Below, in pieces: positions 8,763 through 22,424 of a stretch of 49,988 nt of DNA; position 1 is the first letter of the stretch, and the number at the start of each line of letters is the position of its first letter. The translations under genes were made by a program, and so were the position numbers. The stretch covers positions 1 through 49,988 of the forward strand of contig JAOALB010000252.1 in the NCBI GenBank assembly GCA_025331125.1, written 5' to 3'. Source of the stretch: Mycogone perniciosa (taxonomy: Eukaryota; Ascomycota; Sordariomycetes; Hypocreales; Hypocreaceae). The notes under the pieces were generated by a model that ran no database searches, was not told where the DNA came from, and saw only the letters and a list, made by a program, of their open reading frames with translations.

Positions 8763-11700
8763 TATTTGTTTGTTTGTTTGCTTTATTATTTACGTCTACT
8801 AAATAAGCTAGTTATATAAATCCCTTATAGGCAATAGGATATTAAGAGCTGGCGGCTTACGCTGCTGTTTACTGAGTTTCGATTTATAAAGGAAAGAGGG
8901 TTAATTTAAGTAATATTAATTTATTTCTGTTAAGGGAGGACTATAAAGGTCCGCTTCCTTTATTAGTTTTTAAAAAGCTTTATTTCCTATAAGTTTAAAT
9001 AAGTAAAAGAAGGGGGTCTTTTTTAAAGGGATATTTAAAAAAAAAAGTTTAATTATTTTATATTTTATAAAATAATTTTGCCTTTTTAATTTATTAGATT
9101 TATAAATAAACTCTTTATTATATTTCAAGCGTTTATAGTATTTTTAAAAAAAGTTATATTTTAATTTTTTTATTAAAAGTTTATAAAAGATAAAGTATAA
9201 AAGTTTAAGTTTTAAAGGGAAGGCTAAAACTTTAAGTCTTTACTATTTATAGCCTATTAAGGTTTTATTAAGCTAATTTGATTCTTTTACCTCTATAACT
9301 TTTTCTTTAATTTATTATTTAATATGTATAATTATAGCCTAGTTTTATAGTATAGTAAGGAAAACTGCACTTTATTTAATTAAATAATTAATTTATTCAT
9401 TGCCTATAATATCTTTATATTTTAAAACTTATAAAATAATAGTTTTATAAAGTAAAATACTTTATATTAATTTTTAAAAGTATATATATACTTTATTAAG
9501 GGTAACTAATATACCTAATACATTTACAGTCCTTTTTACTAGCTTACCTAAATAAAGTCAGTTACTTATTTAAGCAATTACTAGATTAAGGAGGTATAAA
9601 ACTATAAAGATAAATAGATAGACCTAGTTTAATATATATTAACCTGCATTCTCCCTCAATACACCACCCCTACCTGTAATTTCACAGCCATTAAGGCGTA
9701 AAGAGGTAACTGTTAGTTGCTTTCAACTGCAGACATTATAATCAAATAATTCGCAGTATCTTTTAGTCCCTATATTACTTAATTACAGCTTTATAGTTTT
9801 ATTAAGAGCGCGGTTCCCGCGCTCTATTTTGGTTATTGTTAGTGTATATATATATATTTAGAGCGCTGATTCCCCTTAAAAAAATACTTTTTATATAAAT
9901 AATAAAAGCTTATTAAATATTTTATTAATAATTAATAAATTATTTAAAAAAAGAAAACTATTTAAATTATTTAATTTTCCTTTATATATTTAACTATTAG
10001 CTTTATAGCCTTTAAAGTAGCCTATACCTTTATATTATAGGCTTTTATATTATTAAAGCGTTTAATATTTATAGTTACTTTTACTTTATATTAAATACCT
10101 GCTTTTTAGCCTATATTCCCTTTTATTTAAAATTTATTAAAGTAAATTAAAATTAAATAAAGGGGGAAAAGGTTAATTAACTTTAAGTATTTCTTTACTG
10201 CAGTTAATTTACCTATACCTTTTAAATTAAAATTAAAAAGAATATATAAAGATTTTTTAATAAAAAGGGTAAATTTAATAATTTTATTAATTAAAGCAGT
10301 AGTATATTAAAGTTTAGTTTATAATAATTAAACAAAGAGTTTTTTATTCATATATTAATTAATTAAATAGTTTTAATTTAATTTTATAAATTTTATTATA
10401 TATTTAAATTAAGCTTATATTAAAGTAATGTTAACTATAAAGACCTTTAACTCTTTATATAAAATAGGAATATTTATAGTCTTTTAAATCAAAAGGATCG
10501 CTTTTATTATAGTTTTAAAAGTTTTATTTATTTTCTTTATTAAACTAAATACTTTTATATTTACCTGCTTAATAAAGTTAATTTATAATTATTATTTATA
10601 CTTTAACTATTATACTTTTATTCTATATAAAGTAATAAAGAGGATATAAGCCTTTATAGCTTATATTATAGCTTTAAAAGGTAAGCCTTTTTAAATTTTA
10701 TTAAATAATTTAAAAAAGTTCAAGATTTTATATACTTTACCTATAAATATCTTTATATATTTTTAAAAGAAAGCTTTAAATTAAAGTAAACCTTTACTTA
10801 TTAAATATCCTTTTTAAGCTAAATTAGTTTTCCTTTTATTATAATATTTCTTTTATAAGTTTAGCCTTTTATATAATAAAAGTATAATAGTTTAGCTTTA
10901 ATATAATTAAAGGATATTATATGTTTTACTCTTTACTTTAGTGTTTTATTAAATGCCTATTATATAAAAGTAGCTATTTTTTAAATAAACCCTTTTATAA
11001 TGAATATAGCTATATTATTAATATATTTAACATAAAATTACTAATCTTTAAATTAAGGGATTAAGCTAAAGTATAATATTAATATAATAAAAGAAATAAA
11101 AAACCTTTATAAAATATTATACTTAAAAGTAATATTTAATAAATTAATTTTATCCCTTTTATAAATAAAAATAATTTTATTATTTATAAAAAACTTTATT
11201 TATTTTATAAATTAAATAAATTAACTTTATTATTTAAACTATAAAATTAATTTATTTTTTATAATAATATTAAAAGCTTTAAAGATATTAAAAGTAAATA
11301 AAGTTATAACTTTTTATTATTTCAAGTAACTTTAATATTATAAATTAAATAGGCAATTAAATTTATAGCTGCTTTTTAAAAAAGGCTTTAAAATATTATT
11401 TTAAAAAGATTTTATATTTAAATATTAAAAAGGATACCCTTTTAGTAAATAGCCTTTTAAAGCTTTTTGTATATAAAATAATAGTTAAATCAATTTAAAA
11501 GCTTTATAGGTTATATAGTTAAGTTTACTAGATCTAAATATAGTAGTAACTTTAATATTTTTAAAAGAAGGGGGTAATATTTTAGCTTAAAGTAACTTTT
11601 AAAAAAGTTTATAATAAACATTTTAATAATAAGCTATATATAACATAAAAAGGTAATTAATATATTATTTATATTAAGTATAGTATTTCTTACTTTAATT

Positions 11701-14187
11701 ATAGCCTTTTTTACCTTTTCTTTTAATAACTATTTTATTTTATAGTCTTTAAAGGCTTTTTAATATTTAAAGTTTTTAAAGGTTTTTAATATTTTCTTTA
11801 ACTCCTTTTTACTGTAATAAATATTTTTTAAAAAAAGCTGTTTACTTTTTAAGGTTTAAAATACTTTTATTACTATTTATTAAAAAAAGGGGTTAAAAAT
11901 AATTTATAGCTTTATCTTATTTAATTATTTATTAAATACCTTTATTTAAACTAGCTTTAGTTATAATTTTATTTTAATAATTATATTTTTTATATTTAAT
12001 AGTATTATATAGTATTTTCTTTATTTTAAACTATTTATTAATTTTAAAGGGTATTATAATATAAATTAAATAGGCTATTTAATAGTCTTTATTTTATTAA
12101 AAGACATTATATTTATTTTAATATCTCTTTTTATTTATTAACTATATATAGTCTATAAAAAGTCTTTAAAGTATTTATATAACTATATTTAAGTCTTTTT
12201 TAATTAAATTAATTACATTTACCTTTAGAAAAAGTTAAATATATATATATATTAACTAGCTAAACTTTTATAAACTTTTAAAAGGGATATATGTTTTTTA
12301 TATTAACCATTAATTAAATAAAGCTTAAAAGTATAATAATAACTATATAATGGTTAAAGCTTATATTTAAGTTTTTTATAATAGTTATTAATATAAAGTA
12401 GTTGAAGAAAATAAAGTTAATATACTTTTTAAAATCCTTTATAAAGGTATTTATAAAAGCTAAAATTAAATTATATTTATCTGCTTATTTAACTAATTTA
12501 TTACCTGCAGTATTTAAAAGTTTAATTTAATTATGATATTTAATATAATATATTAAAGTGTTTTATTATAATTAAATTCAAAGGGGGTTAACTTTATTTC
12601 TTAAAGGTTTTTATTATAATATTAAAGGTAACTTTATAGTAAATATTAATTATAATATAATTATAAGCTTTTATTTAATAAATATAATTACTTTTTAATT
12701 TTAAAGGTAAAAGTTATTAATATAATAGATTTAATAATTTTTTATATATATAAAGATAAAAAGTTTAGTCTCCTTTTAATTATTAAATAATATAATATTT
12801 TAATAAATTTATAGCTTTTAAATAAATATAATATTAAAGCTATTTTGTTAAATTAATAAAATGGCTATATTATAATATTATCTTTATTTTTTTATATTAG
12901 CTTAAAAAGTTTCTAAGTTAAAGTTATTTTAATAGTTTTAATAAGGTTTATTATTTATAGATTAAATTTATAAACTTTATTTCTTTTAAAGGATTCCTTT
13001 AAAGTATTATTTATAAAGTTATTTAAATTAATAACTTTTATTATAAAGTAAATTAATAAACTTTCTTTTAATAAGCTATTAAACATATTTATTAAATTAA
13101 TTTTATTTTAAAAGGGCTTTATTATAAAGGTAAAAGGTATTATTTTACTTAAACGGAAGGGTCTTTAAAATTAAGCTTAGAAGTAAAAGGGGTAAAGTTT
13201 CTTTTTAGAAATTGTAAATTTTAAATTCTTTAATACCTTTAAGTTATTTTTTAATAGTATATACTTTTATACTATCTTTAATAATTAAATATATATAGTA
13301 ATTTAAAATATTAAATTAATAAAATTTAAAGTAGTTAATATATTAAATAAAATTATTATAGTTTTTATTTTTATTAATATATTAAAAAGTATATTTACTA
13401 TACTTTTTATAATGCGCAGTTTTAATATACCTTTAAAGATTATAAAAGTTAAAGTATTTATTATATTAAATTACTTATACCTTTTAAATTTAAAGTTTTA
13501 TTAAAATTAAATAGTTAAAGAATTTAAAGTTTATTTTATTTTCCTTTTTAAAAGAGATAAAGTAATAGTAGGTATTAATAGTTTTATTAAAAAAGGCCTT
13601 TTAGTAAAAAATTAAAAGTTCTTTAAGTTTAATGCTTTTTTAAACTTTAATTAAAATTAATATATTAATAAAGAAAATATTTAAAATATTAATATAATAT
13701 TAAAAATACTTCATATAAAAAAGCTCTTTTATATATATACTTTTTTAATCTTTAAGCTATTAGCCTTTATAATTAAAGTTAAAATAAAGATTCTTTTTTA
13801 ATATCTTTTATTTTAATTTAAAGTATAAATTTAAACTTGACTTTTAAAGTTATTAATTTTAATAACTTCTTATTTAATATTAATAATAGTAATCTTTTTT
13901 TAGCTATAATTTAAAAGGACTTAAAAGAAAATTTTATTATTAGTCTTTAAAGTAATTTTCGCTTATTTTTATTTATTTTTATAAATAATAAAAGCTAGTT
14001 TATTATTTCTTTATATTAAAGAGTTTTTATTTATATTTATAGCTGTAACTATAGCTTATATAATTTATTTTAAGCTATTAGTTAATAAAAAGGTTTTTAT
14101 ATTAATTTTATTTAAAGGCTAAAGTTTAATTTACTATTATTTATTATTTTAATAAAGCTTTTTATTAATTAATTAAATAATTAATAA
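8763..14187 (-). mobile_element. left part of the outermost, most decayed AT-rich element (possible LINE 3' part)
   Basis: This is extreme AT-rich sequence in which no protein can be read in any frame. C survives mainly in CpT and G mainly in ApG, the expected end state of RIP at CpA on both strands. The left edge begins with TATTTGTTTGTTTGTTTGC, which read on the minus strand is a (CAAA)n-like 3' tail beside the 15-bp direct repeat. With the right part (44773-45458) the element would be about 6.1 kb including a solo LTR, within the range of fungal Tad-like LINEs. No reverse transcriptase motif is recoverable, so the class assignment is inference. Confidence 0.4.
9491..9881 (-). repeat. solo LTR of gypsy family D, inverted relative to the + strand copies
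   Basis: This roughly 390-bp segment is the reverse complement of the LTRs at 19565-19954 and 42529-42918. It shares the ends TTTATTAAGGGTAACT and GATTCCCCTTAA and the internal hairpin. It keeps more C/G (for example the accacccctacctg stretch, and AGAGCGCGG-ttc-CCGCGCTCT at 9805-9825) than the sequence around it. This suggests it arrived after the surrounding element had been mutated. No internal region or clear TSD is seen. Confidence 0.8.
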
Positions 14188-14192
14188 TTAAA

Positions 14193-14466
14193 TGTTAGGT
14201 TAAATAAGCTAAGGACCTACTATTTATTAGCGTTTATTAGCGCTAAAGAGCTTTTATCTGCTTATATAGCAGATACCAGCTAATATATATATCGCGTAAG
14301 CGATATATTAGACTATAAAGGCGCTTATAATGCATATATTCTACGTTTTCCTTTATATTAGCTATATATATATATAGCGAGGCTATTATAGTATATTTAT
14401 TACTAGAATTAAGCTTTATTCCTATTTCTCTCTATACTCTATATAGCTGTACTGCGCTCTATAACA
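14193..14466 (+). repeat. 5' LTR of copia element B
   Basis: It begins TGTTAGGTTA and ends CTCTATAACA. It aligns over its full length with 44494-44767, including the shared GCGTAAGCGATATATTA and TATATAGCGAGGCTATTA blocks. Differences are almost all C/T or G/A. Confidence 0.9.
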
Positions 14467-14481
14467 GTTATAAGCTTAAGT
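14467..14481 (+). other. copia primer-binding site (half initiator-tRNA type), RIP-mutated
   Basis: Directly after the 5' LTR is GTTATAAGCTTAAG. Reversing likely RIP changes gives GTTATGAGCCCAAG, complementary to the anticodon stem-loop of initiator tRNA-Met. That is the half-tRNA priming site known from Drosophila copia and several fungal copia elements. The inference depends on position and on that back-correction. Confidence 0.5.
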
Positions 14482-14599
14482 AGTAACTATTAAAGTTACT
14501 AGAAACTTCCTTTAATATTATATCTTTACCTTTACTCTTTCCCTTTACCTTTAAGCTTTTAAAGCTACCTTTTATAATAAATAACGCAAGAGATATTAC

Positions 14600-17500
14600 C
14601 TATATAAAACTAGATTTAATAATATAGTAAATTAAATAGATTACTATTTTAAATAACTATATAACTACTATAAGGATCTGGAATAAAGTTAATCTTAATC
14701 TCCCTAATTAGGATAATAACTATTTCCCTACTTTAAAACCACTTACTTTAATTAAAGTAAAAGAAACCGCTTTAAAAGCATTTAAAAAAAAGCTACTTTA
14801 ATAAATATCTTTATTTATTATAATAGTCTACTTTATAAGCATTAATACATTATTGCCTTATATACTAAAAAAAGGAAAGTTAAAGCAGTAATCTTTAAAT
14901 AGATATAAAAGACAATTAATACTAATATTTATACTTTAGTTTTTATAGACCTTAAAGCTATAACCTAAGCTATAGCCTTAGCCTCTACTACTATTAAAGC
15001 AGTTAATAAAAATAATAAAAGCTTAAATGCTAAGTTTACTATTTATTAGATTATAAAGAAGTTTAAAGAATAATTAACTTTTTGCAAGGATATAATATAC
15101 AAAGGAATCTAAATTTTATATAAATGCGTTTTATATAATATAAAGTATAAAAACCTAAGGCTAAAAGTATAGTATATAAACTAGGTATATATTTATATAA
15201 ATGCAGTAAAATATAAGCTCTGTAAAGTTACAGGAATAGCTGCTTAAAAGGCTTTCTTAAAAGCTATTAAAGTACACTATACCTTAAACTTTACTTTATA
15301 CTACCTATATTATATAAACAGTTAAATTAAAAGCAGTAAAACTGTTAAAATCCTTTCCTTTAATTAATTTAATTAATTTTTCTTAAATAATATATAAAAT
15401 ATAGAGAATTATATTTATAGACTTTGTATAATACTTAATAACTATTTAAACAAAGCTATAGCGAATAATACTATATATTTAAAAGCTCCTGCTAGGAAAG
15501 AATATTTATATAAATAAAAAGGTATAATTAGCCTTTAAAAGACTATAGTATACTACTCGCTGCATTTAAAGGAAAACCTAATAAAAAAGGGAAATATATC
15601 TTTAACCCGCAATAAGCTATAGAAATTTATACTCGCCTTTAAAAAAACAAATAGTATATACTCTGCAATAAACTTAGCAAAAAGGGTATTAACTTTATAG
15701 CCTTAGCTTAAAGAGGCATAGCTTTAACTATTATAGCTGCTTTAATCTCTTTAAACTTAATTAATAAAAGAAATATAAACTTTACAGTATATAATAAATA
15801 TATTAATATATACTAATATATAAAATATACTTTACTGCCTTTTTTAAAATACTCTCTTTAATACCTATAGTATTATTTATTTAATAAATAATAGGAATTA
15901 CTTTATTCCTAGCTCTTTTATTTTAAATATAGAAAATAACTATATTAAAGCAGGAGGAGCTAGGTATTTTATAGCTAAAAAGGGACGCCGCCTATTAAAG
16001 GATACTCTCTATAATTTATATTAAAAGGCAGCGCATTTAATAAAGCTTATAAATATAGCTATAGTTTAAGGATTTTATATTAATATTATATCTTTATTAA
16101 AGCTTTAAAAAGTAGAAATATAGTTTATAAAGTATAATAATATACTTTGCACTAATATAGTAAATTTAAATACTATTATAAGGAAAGTAAAGTATAAGTA
16201 TAATCTTTTATTTCTTTAATATAAACCCCTATCGCTTTATACTGCCCCTATCCTTAAATATACTATCCTAAGCAGTATAACTACTTTTATTCCTTCTTTT
16301 TTATATAGACTATTATATTTATATAATATTAAAAAGAAAGAGAAGACTAATATATAACTTATTACTACTATATAATAACTTAAAGTAGCTCTAGCACCTA
16401 TAATTAGGATATCTAGGCCTAAAAGCGCTTAAAGTATTAATAAAGAACGCAAGGAATATATATATTAAAAAAACTATGCAAATAAAGTATAAAGCCTATA
16501 CTTTTATATATATAAAACAGGTTATCTTTTACAGAATATCTAAAAGACAAGCATTAAGACTATTCTTTAAAGTATACTAAAATCTTTAAAACTATCCTTA
16601 TAGTTATAATAAAGATAACTGGCTTTTAATACTTAAAAAAGAATATACTTTATAGTTATATATACGCCTTTTATTAAATAGAAAATAAAATATTATCTTT
16701 AATACTCTCTTTAACTTTATAAATATAGTAAAAATATAATATAATATTTTAATATATTTTTTTAGGTAAAATAATAAAAAAGCTATAATTGCAGTTAAAG
16801 GCTTACTATACTTCCAGATCTAGGCAAACGCAAAAGGAATTATTTTAAAGCTAGCCTTTTCCTATATATATAAGCCAAATAGCGCCTTAAAGTATATAGG
16901 TCAGGAAGTTATAAACAAATCAATAAAGATACTTAAAGCTATAAGCCTTTTAACTAATTTATAGCCTAAAAGTATAAAAGCTATAGTATATATTATTAAT
17001 ATAAATCCTATATATAGCCTTAATATAATATTACTTATTAAAAGATTAGAGTAATAGTTCTGTAATTTTATGCCCTTTTTAACAAAAAAGCTATCTATAG
17101 ACTTATAGCTAAATTAAAGCAGACTTTATATATATAGCTACTGCGCCTATATACTTAACAGAAACTATAAAGCTAGCCAGAAAAAAAAAGAATTTAAATT
17201 AAAGCCTAAAGGCCTAATTAAATATCTTATTAAATATACTGTAAATAATATATATTGCATTTAATTACTCTGCCTAGTAAAAGTAATTATTATAAAGAAT
17301 ATATAAGTTAATAAAACTAGTTTCTTTAACAGTAAAAAAAAAGCGCAGATAAACTATTTATAATAAAGTTAAATAAGCTATTTAATAAAATTAAAGAAAA
17401 TAAGCTGGAATTTAAACTCTTTTTAATATATATTCCTGCAGTAAAGAATACCTTTATAGGTAATATAAAAAAAAGAGTATACCTTTAAAGGTAAAAATTA

Positions 17501-19564
17501 TATAAAGTATTAAGATTAGCTTAATAAATACTTTAAATAAACTATTAGTATACCTAGAAAAACCTTTTAGTTTTTAAATATTAAAGGCTACTTTAAAACA
17601 GTTAATCTTTATAAATAAAACCAGCGCGCTAATAAAAACTTTAAATAATACTTTTAAAAGCAATTTACCCCTTTTTAAAGAAAAAGAGCTAATAAAAAAA
17701 TAGCCTTATATATTAAAAGTGCACTATTTAATAAAAGAGGATAAACTACTATAGCTAAAGGCAGACCAGTATATAAAAGACTTACCTACTTTTATATTAA
17801 AAAAGTAGATTTTAAAAGAAAAGCTAATTAATAATTCCTTAAACAGCAAAGCAGTAATTAATACTTATAGGAGTATAAAACATTAAAGGAAATAACCTGT
17901 AAAAAAGGTTAATAAATATCTCCTAATATATAAAACTAAAATATATACCTTAAGCACTACTTTAAAGGATAATAAGCCTAGTATATATTTAATAATTACA
18001 GGACTCTTTAATTTAATACTATATTAACTACTGCTTAATTAATAAAAGCTAATAAGCAGTAAATTAAAAAGTATAATAATAGTATTTACTATTTTTAATA
18101 TAGTAATAAACTAAAAAGCTTCCCTTTAAAAAAGCATTACTTTTAATAAATAAATAGTTTATTAAAAGGATTTAGCGAAACCGCTAAAAGACTAAAAAAA
18201 GTTTATAAAACACTTATTTAAAGCTAGGTTTAAATAAACTGCGCGTAATAAAATTAACTCTCTGTGCGTAAAAGGAACCTAGTAAAAGATATTATACTTA
18301 AAGGCAAAAACAAAGCTATTACCTATATATTAGGTTTCTATATATAAGTTTAACTAAAATAGAAATCTAGAATGCTATAAAGCTTGACTTATAGTCTAAA
18401 GGGATTTATAGGAATGCTTTATAATAAAGAGTATATACGCGGCTATACTAGAAGCGCATTCTTTTTATATATTTATTGCTTTAGCAGTAAAATTCAACTT
18501 TAAATTAAAGCAGTATAATATTAAAAACGCTTTTCCTAACGCTTTAAGGGATAAAAATTCGAAACCAGTTATATATAAGCTTTTTAAAGGTTTCAAGCTA
18601 CTAAACATCTATTTAAAGCTTACTAAAGCCTTATATAAACTAAAGGACTTGCCAAAACTATAGTTTAATAAATTATCTTTAATCTTAAAGAAATAAAGGC
18701 TAATTTTAAGCTTTAAAAAGCTTTACCTCTTTTATAACTAAACTTAAAAGATTTTTATTATATTTTATATAAATAATATCTTAATTATATATTATTATAA
18801 CGATAAAGCTCTCTATACTAGGCTATTAAATGCTTTTAAAGTAAAGTATAAGCTTTATAGTAAAAGGGATATATAGTAGTTCCTAAGTATTAAGATTACC
18901 TAAAACTATAAAGAGTATAGGATATACCTTTCCTATAAAACCTATCTCGAAAAGGTTGCGAAACAATTTAAGTTTAATAATAAAATATAGCTTCCTATAG
19001 TCCTAATACCAGTTATAAAGCTTAAAAAAGCTATAATACAAGCTATAAAAGCAACTATTAAAATATATTAGGAAAAGTTAAAATCTATACTTTATATAGT
19101 TATTATAATAAAGCTAGATATAGTATACAGCGCCTTAGCTTTATTGCAGTTCCTAACTAACCCTAGTAAAAAGCACTTTAAAGCAGTTAATTAGCTAATC
19201 TACTATCTGTATATATAGCGCTTTTTAACTCTCTAGTATAAAGGGCGAGGCGAAATACAAGTCTTAACTACTTTAAGCAATACTTCTTTCACTAACAATA
19301 TAGATACCCGGAGATTATTTTAAAGGTATTTTATTACGCTTTTCTTAAGCTTTATTTTATAAAATGCTATACACTAAAGCATAGTCAGTATATCTATAAC
19401 CGAAGCAGAGTTACTTGCCTTTACCTAAATAGTAAAAGAGATAATAGGTTTATATCGCCTTTTCTAGGAAATAAAATTCAACCCTAGCGTCAATTAAAAT
19501 ATTAACTGTAATAATCAGCCAACTATATATCTTATAATTAAGGAAAGCACGCGAATTAATACTT
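14600..19564 (+). pseudogene. copia element B gag-pol (RIP-degenerated; C-terminus continues at 42924-43140)
   Basis: The plus-strand reading has many stops but shows the copia order. A gag-like part follows 14600. The RT block KQYNIKNAFPNALRDKN lies near 18510, the catalytic YVDD box is changed to FYINNIL near 18760-18780, and KLTKALYKLKDLPKL is near 18615. RNase H has SISITEAELLAF (about 19390-19430) and CNNQPTIYLI (about 19510). After the element D insertion, the expected C-terminal copia sequence (YIILIYKTYSF then SSALSTLKHY) resumes from 42924. Asp-to-Asn and Trp/Gln-to-stop changes are those expected from RIP. It is nonfunctional. Confidence 0.85.
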
Positions 19565-19954
19565 TGTTAAGGGGGAATCGGCGCTCCAAACATATATACA
19601 CACCAATAATAACCAGAATAAAGCGCAGGAACCGCGCTCTTAATAGAACTATAAAGCTGTAATTAAGTAATATAAAGACTAAAAGATACTGCAAATCATT
19701 TAATTATAATATCTGCAGTTAAAAGTAATTAATAGTTACCTTTTTATACTTTAATAGCTATAAAAATATAAATAAAGGTAGTATATTAAAAGAGAATATA
19801 AGTTAATTATTATTAAACTAAGTCTATTTATTTATCTTTATAGTCTTATACCTTTTTAATCTAGTAATTACTTAAATAAGCAATTAACTTTATTTAAATA
19901 GGCTAGTAAAAAGGACTGTAAATGCATTAAATATATTAATTACCTTTAATAAAA
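19565..19954 (-). repeat. LTR of gypsy D (left copy, 3' LTR on the minus strand)
   Basis: It begins TGTTAAGGGGGAATCGGCGC and ends CCTTTAATAAAA on the plus strand, and is homologous throughout to 42529-42918 and, inverted, to 9491-9881. Confidence 0.9.
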
Positions 19955-22424
19955 CCCTCCCTATAAGCATTTGCAAATAAAAAAAGCAAATCTTAATAAA
20001 ACGCTTATTTAACTAAACCTTTTAGTATTAATATTATAATTCCTTAAAGTAAATGTTAATAATATAAAGAAATAATAAAATAAATGCATTATAAAAAAAG
20101 GAAAACTAAAAAAAAAAAGAAAAATTACTATTATATATACTATTAATATCTTTATATTTAATCTATATTAAATTATTCTCCCTATATTAAAACCGCTATA
20201 ATTAAATAATCTTATCCCAGTAACCTATATTTATTGCTAGGTATTTTAAGCTATTATCCGCTTATTTTATATTAATTATCCTATTACCTAAATAGGTATA
20301 TAAACTTGCTTTTAGATATTATTTTAAGCCGATTTATTTATTAATCCTGGCAAGGTTAAGCTACAGTATATATTTAAGGCTGTAATTCTTTAAACTTAAA
20401 GATATTAAAGTATCCTTTTTTTTATTATTACTGCAAAAGCTACTATTATAGCCTATCCTTTTTTATTTAGTTTTATAAAGCTTTTTTTATTTTTTTATTA
20501 CTTTTTAATTAAGCTTTACAGTTACTTTTAAAACTTTTTCTTTTTTTAAATTTTAATTCTCCTTTAATTTATTAAAGGAACTATTATTTTCTTTAAAAAA
20601 AATTAAATCCTCTTTTAAACTCTCTATATCCTTTAATAATATTAGTATAATAGGTAGAAGTTTTATAGGTTATAGCATTACCGAGAAATATATAGACTTA
20701 CTTTTAGTTATTAATCCTATTATTACCTTTACTATAGACGCCGCTTAAATAACTAGGCTAGTAGTATTATTTTATTTTTTTACTATTAGTATAGTCTATA
20801 AAGCTAAAGAGAATACTTTTCTTTTTCTTAGCTATAGCTGGCTTAGTTATATAGTAATAGGTATAGGTATAGTTAAAGCTAAAGGTTAAGTCCTAGAAAT
20901 TAATTATAAATATTATATCCTGTTTTATTTATATATTACTAGGAGAATAAATAATTGCTAGGAAAAGCTATTATTATAGTAAATTAAATAGTTTTCTTTT
21001 ATAAAGTTATTTATTAATACTTTAAAATCTATTAAATACTACTTATTAATCTTTATTATAAGGTTACTTTTTCCCCTTTATTTAAATTATCTTTATCTTT
21101 ATCTTTAGCGTCCTTTATAAAAGGTTATACTTTTAAAGAATACTTTTAGCGTTATGCCTTTAAAGGTTCTTAGTTTTATTTTCAGAATATTATATATACT
21201 ATTAAAAGAAAGATATTTAAGTTAGTCTATATCTTAGCAGAGATTTTATATATTTATAAATAGTTCTTTTATACTCTTTTTAAGCAGATAAAGTATATTA
21301 AAGCTTTATTTATATTATTTTATAGGCAATATAATCCCTAGTTTTATTAAAAGTGCCTTTAAATTTAGTTTAATACTATTACAGCTATTAAAAAGTATAT
21401 TCTATTTCTTTTTTATAACTGTATCTTTATTTTAGGTTTCCAGTAAAAGGACTATTTAAATTGCCTTTAGTTTAAAGCTTTTTTATATACTTAGCAATAT
21501 CTTTTTAACTACTAGCTTTAATAAAGTAACTAAAGTATAGCTATTACTTTTTTTAAAAGAGATTAAGCATTTTCCTCTATTAAGCTAATAATTTTTAATT
21601 ATTTTAACTTTTTAATAGCCTTTTATTTTATAAAAGACTTCTTTTATTTTATTAAAAATAAAAAAGTAAAAGGTTAAGCAATTTAATAGGTTTAGAAATT
21701 TATTTTAGCTTTTACTATTAAAGTAAAAGGTTAATATAAGTAAAGTAATTAATAAACTATTTAATTTTATAGTTTTTTTTATAGTATAATTAGGTTATAC
21801 TTTTTATAGGTAAGGTAATAAACTTTAATTTAGCAGTTATCTTTTCCCCTTTAAAAACAGTACTTATTAACTATTCTTAAAACTATTGTCTTTTACTCCT
21901 GCCTATATATCCTCTATATAAAGGTAGTTATTTTAATTTATTTTATTTATCCTAGGAATTGCTACTTTAAAGTATTATAAAGGACTATATTTTAATTAAT
22001 ATATCTCCTCCTCTTTTAATCTGCAGATATATATCCTGGTTTTTAGCTGAATTATTTAATCTAATAATATATATACCTTTATTACAGTATACAGAACAGC
22101 AGGTCAAGGTAATATCTTTATTATGCCTTAAATAAGGCAAAAAGCTATAAGAATATGGTTCGGAGGTATAAAACTAAGCTATTATATAAAGACGCATATA
22201 ATGCTGATAAGTTATTAAAGGGCAGGTTTAATGCCGTAACAGTACCCCCCCCTTTTAAACTCTATTTGCCCTTAAATAGCTATTCTAAGACTATATATAT
22301 TCTAATCCTTTTATTATATTAATTCTATTATAAGCAGCTACTGCATCGCAGGTCTAGCTAATCAGTTATCTTCCTTTTCTTAACCTAGGCAGGCAGGCTA
22401 GGCTTATCGGGGTTTTTTATATAG

